From an uncultured Chlamydiae bacterium (GTDB lineage Bacteria; Chlamydiota; Chlamydiia; Chlamydiales; SM23-39): a stretch of DNA of 5,634 nucleotides. Where the stretch lies: contig CAIPFQ010000099.1 of the NCBI GenBank assembly GCA_903864395.1, positions 1 through 5,634 of the forward strand. Reading direction: 5' to 3'. Of this stretch, positions 4,050 through 5,634 are shown in pieces. Under the pieces are notes generated by a model, which was given only the letters and a program-made list of their open reading frames with translations, did not search any database and was not told the origin of the DNA. Each line of letters starts with the position of its first letter. The first letter of the stretch is position 1. The translations under genes and the position numbers were made by a program.

Positions 4050-5634
4050 CCCTCTTGGGTATGTCTTTTGCGCTCGGTGGCGGCCTCTATGAGAGCCGCT
4101 CCGAGTCCTGTATATCGTTTTTGCACTTCATCGTTATTGACCGCCATTCCAATCGCTTTTTTTGTTCCTACGAGATACACCTGTTTTTTGCCTCTAGTGA
4201 CGGCTGTGTAAAGAAGGTTTCTTTGGAGTAATTTGAAGTGGGATGTATGGATAGGCATGACAACGCAGGGGCATTCGCTTCCTTGAAACTTATGGACAGA
4301 CGTTGCATAGGCGAGTACAAGGTCGTCTAACGCATTAAAATTATACTCCACAATCTGATCATCGAAGACAACAGATAACACTTGTTCTTGCGCGTTGATA
4401 TGAGCGATGCGACCGATATCGCCATTGTAAACTTTTTTGTCATAGTCATTGCGGATTTGCATCACTTTATCGCCGGTATGAAATCTTCGGCCTGCGCGAA
4501 AAAGAGGCTCATCGCTTGGGTTTAAGTGAGCTTGGAGAGTTTCATTGAGCATTTCTACGCCGACAACGCCCCGTTTCATGGGGGAGAGCACTTGAATGTC
4601 TTCGATCGGGTTTAATTTCCATCGATTGGGAATTTCATGAGAGACTAGGTGGAGTATAATCTCTTGAATTTTTTCTGGTGTTTCGGCTTCGATGTAGTGG
4701 AAATCGCTATCTTCAGGGGTATCGATGGTGGGAAATTCTCCGTGATTGATTTTATGGGCATTGACAATGATTTTTGAGCCTTGGGCTTGGCGAAAAATTT
4801 CAGAAAGGCGAGTGATGCCGATTAGATCCGATTGAATGAGATCTTTCAAGACGGTGCCAGCGCCGACGCTTGGAAGCTGATCGATATCTCCGACGAGCAG
4901 CAGTTTCGAATGGTCTGGGGTGGCACGAAGCAGATGAAAGAGCAGGGGCGTATCGATCATGCTTGCTTCATCGATGATAAGCAGATCGCAATCGAGCGGG
5001 TTCTCCTTTCCTTTTTTAAAGCCTCCTGAGACAAAATCTCTTTCTAGGAGAGCATGAATTGTAAACGCTTTTCTTTTAGTGATCTGTGTGAGTCTTTTAG
5101 CGGCTCTTCCAGTGGGGGCTGCGAGAAGAATTTTTCCTGTTCTTTTTTCCATTACGCGCAGCACTGCGTTTGTGATCGTGCTTTTTCCGGTGCCAGGGCC
5201 TCCTGTGATAATATGAACTTTGTCGGTTAAGGAGTGAAAAACGGCCTCTTTTTGTTCGCTGGCAAAATGAATTTTAAGTTGTTCTTCCGCCCAATGGACA
5301 GCGATCTCTCCTTGAATGGGCTTTACGGCGAGGGGGCTGGACTGGAGGCGAAAAAGGTCTCTGCTGATGCCTTGTTCATAGGCAAAGTAAACCCCGAGCC
5401 AGAGGAAATCGTTTTTTCGCATTAAAGAGCGCTCCGCAGTGAGAGCGCAAATTTCTGCTTCTAGAAGAGGTTTTTCCACATCGAGCGCTTCGATGGCGAG
5501 CGGGAAAAAGTCTTTTTCTGGGTAGCAAGTATGTCCGTCGCCTGCGATTTCCCAGAGAACGTGTTGAATGCCTGCTGCAATTCTTTCACGTGAATGAAGG
5601 GCAAATCCCATTTTTTGCGCGACGATGTCGGCCA
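4046..5634 (-). CDS. recD2: RecD2-type 5'-3' DNA helicase (5' end beyond the right edge)
   Basis: Superfamily 1B helicase of the RecD2/YrrC group, which acts in DNA repair and replication stress without RecBC. The frame stays open to the right edge, and codons upstream of the internal ATG at 5611 read ADIVAQK, continuing the family's conserved helix-hairpin-helix region. That ATG is therefore not the start; roughly 200 N-terminal residues are missing. Counting from that Met: FASEQKEAV (116-124), Walker A GGPGTGKST (137-145), motif Ia AAPTGRAAKRL (164-174), Walker B IIDEAS (212-217), motif III GDIDQLPSVGAG (241-252), IFRQ (272-275), motif IV VLSPMKRGVVGVEMLN (341-356), NGDIGRI (396-402), motif V YATSVHKFQGSE (435-446) and motif VI LYTAVTRGK (467-475). 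Nothing is missing in the visible catalytic core. Annotation as exonuclease RecD alpha subunit is a common alternative label. Confidence 0.93.
   Translation of the reverse strand, partial: ADIVAQKMGFALHSRERIAAGIQHVLWEIAGDGHTCYPEKDFFPLAIEALDVEKPLLEAEICALTAERSLMRKNDFLWLGVYFAYEQGISRDLFRLQSSPLAVKPIQGEIAVHWAEEQLKIHFASEQKEAVFHSLTDKVHIITGGPGTGKSTITNAVLRVMEKRTGKILLAAPTGRAAKRLTQITKRKAFTIHALLERDFVSGGFKKGKENPLDCDLLIIDEASMIDTPLLFHLLRATPDHSKLLLVGDIDQLPSVGAGTVLKDLIQSDLIGITRLSEIFRQAQGSKIIVNAHKINHGEFPTIDTPEDSDFHYIEAETPEKIQEIILHLVSHEIPNRWKLNPIEDIQVLSPMKRGVVGVEMLNETLQAHLNPSDEPLFRAGRRFHTGDKVMQIRNDYDKKVYNGDIGRIAHINAQEQVLSVVFDDQIVEYNFNALDDLVLAYATSVHKFQGSECPCVVMPIHTSHFKLLQRNLLYTAVTRGKKQVYLVGTKKAIGMAVNNDEVQKRYTGLGAALIEAATERKRHTQEG

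Noticed and set aside
4832..5425. Two plus-strand frames (65 and 63 codons) inside recD2
   Set aside because: Antisense shadows of a motif-complete helicase; no family resemblance or start signals.
5609..5611. ATG as the true recD2 start
   Set aside because: The frame continues upstream to the window edge with conserved family residues (ADIVAQK), so the gene starts outside.

Overview
The window looks like a piece of a Chlamydiae chromosome, most likely from an amoeba- or environment-associated family rather than Chlamydia itself. The main reason is a minus-strand block holding two tiny very basic proteins, then ybeY, then a CBS/CorC-type membrane protein. From memory this matches the order of CT421.1, CT421.2, CT422 and CT423 in Chlamydia trachomatis. 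One of the tiny proteins also has the signature of the small basic protein family shared by Planctomycetes, Verrucomicrobia and Chlamydiae. The assignment rests on recall, not on a search.

Layout from left to right. Bases 1-250 hold a possible C-terminal scrap of a plus-strand gene (3-98), an inverted repeat (60-117) and AT-rich sequence with no clear gene. Bases 251-2315 are a tight minus-strand operon read right to left: a 57-aa basic protein, a 52-aa basic protein, YbeY (a 16S rRNA maturation and ribosome quality-control endonuclease) and a CNNM/CorC-like CBS protein. The spacing is 6 nt, then a TTGA stop/start overlap, then an ATGA overlap. A near-consensus sigma70-type promoter (TTGCCA, 17 bp, TATAAT) lies just upstream at 2340-2368. 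A separate 94-aa minus-strand protein of unknown function occupies 2377-2661.

Bases 2662-2870 are a divergent intergenic region containing two perfect 7-bp hairpins and short overlapping upstream reading frames. It precedes a plus-strand DEAD-box RNA helicase of the RhlE type (2871-4049). That gene converges on a minus-strand RecD2-type DNA helicase (4046 to the right edge, 5' end outside the window). The two stop codons share the palindrome TTAA.

The genes are mostly RNA and ribosome metabolism (small basic proteins, YbeY, DEAD-box helicase) plus DNA repair (RecD2). No phage, insertion sequence, CRISPR array, tRNA or rRNA was seen. The least-explained material is the pair of tiny basic proteins cotranscribed with ybeY, the altered metal-binding motif of YbeY, and the structured leader of the helicase gene.
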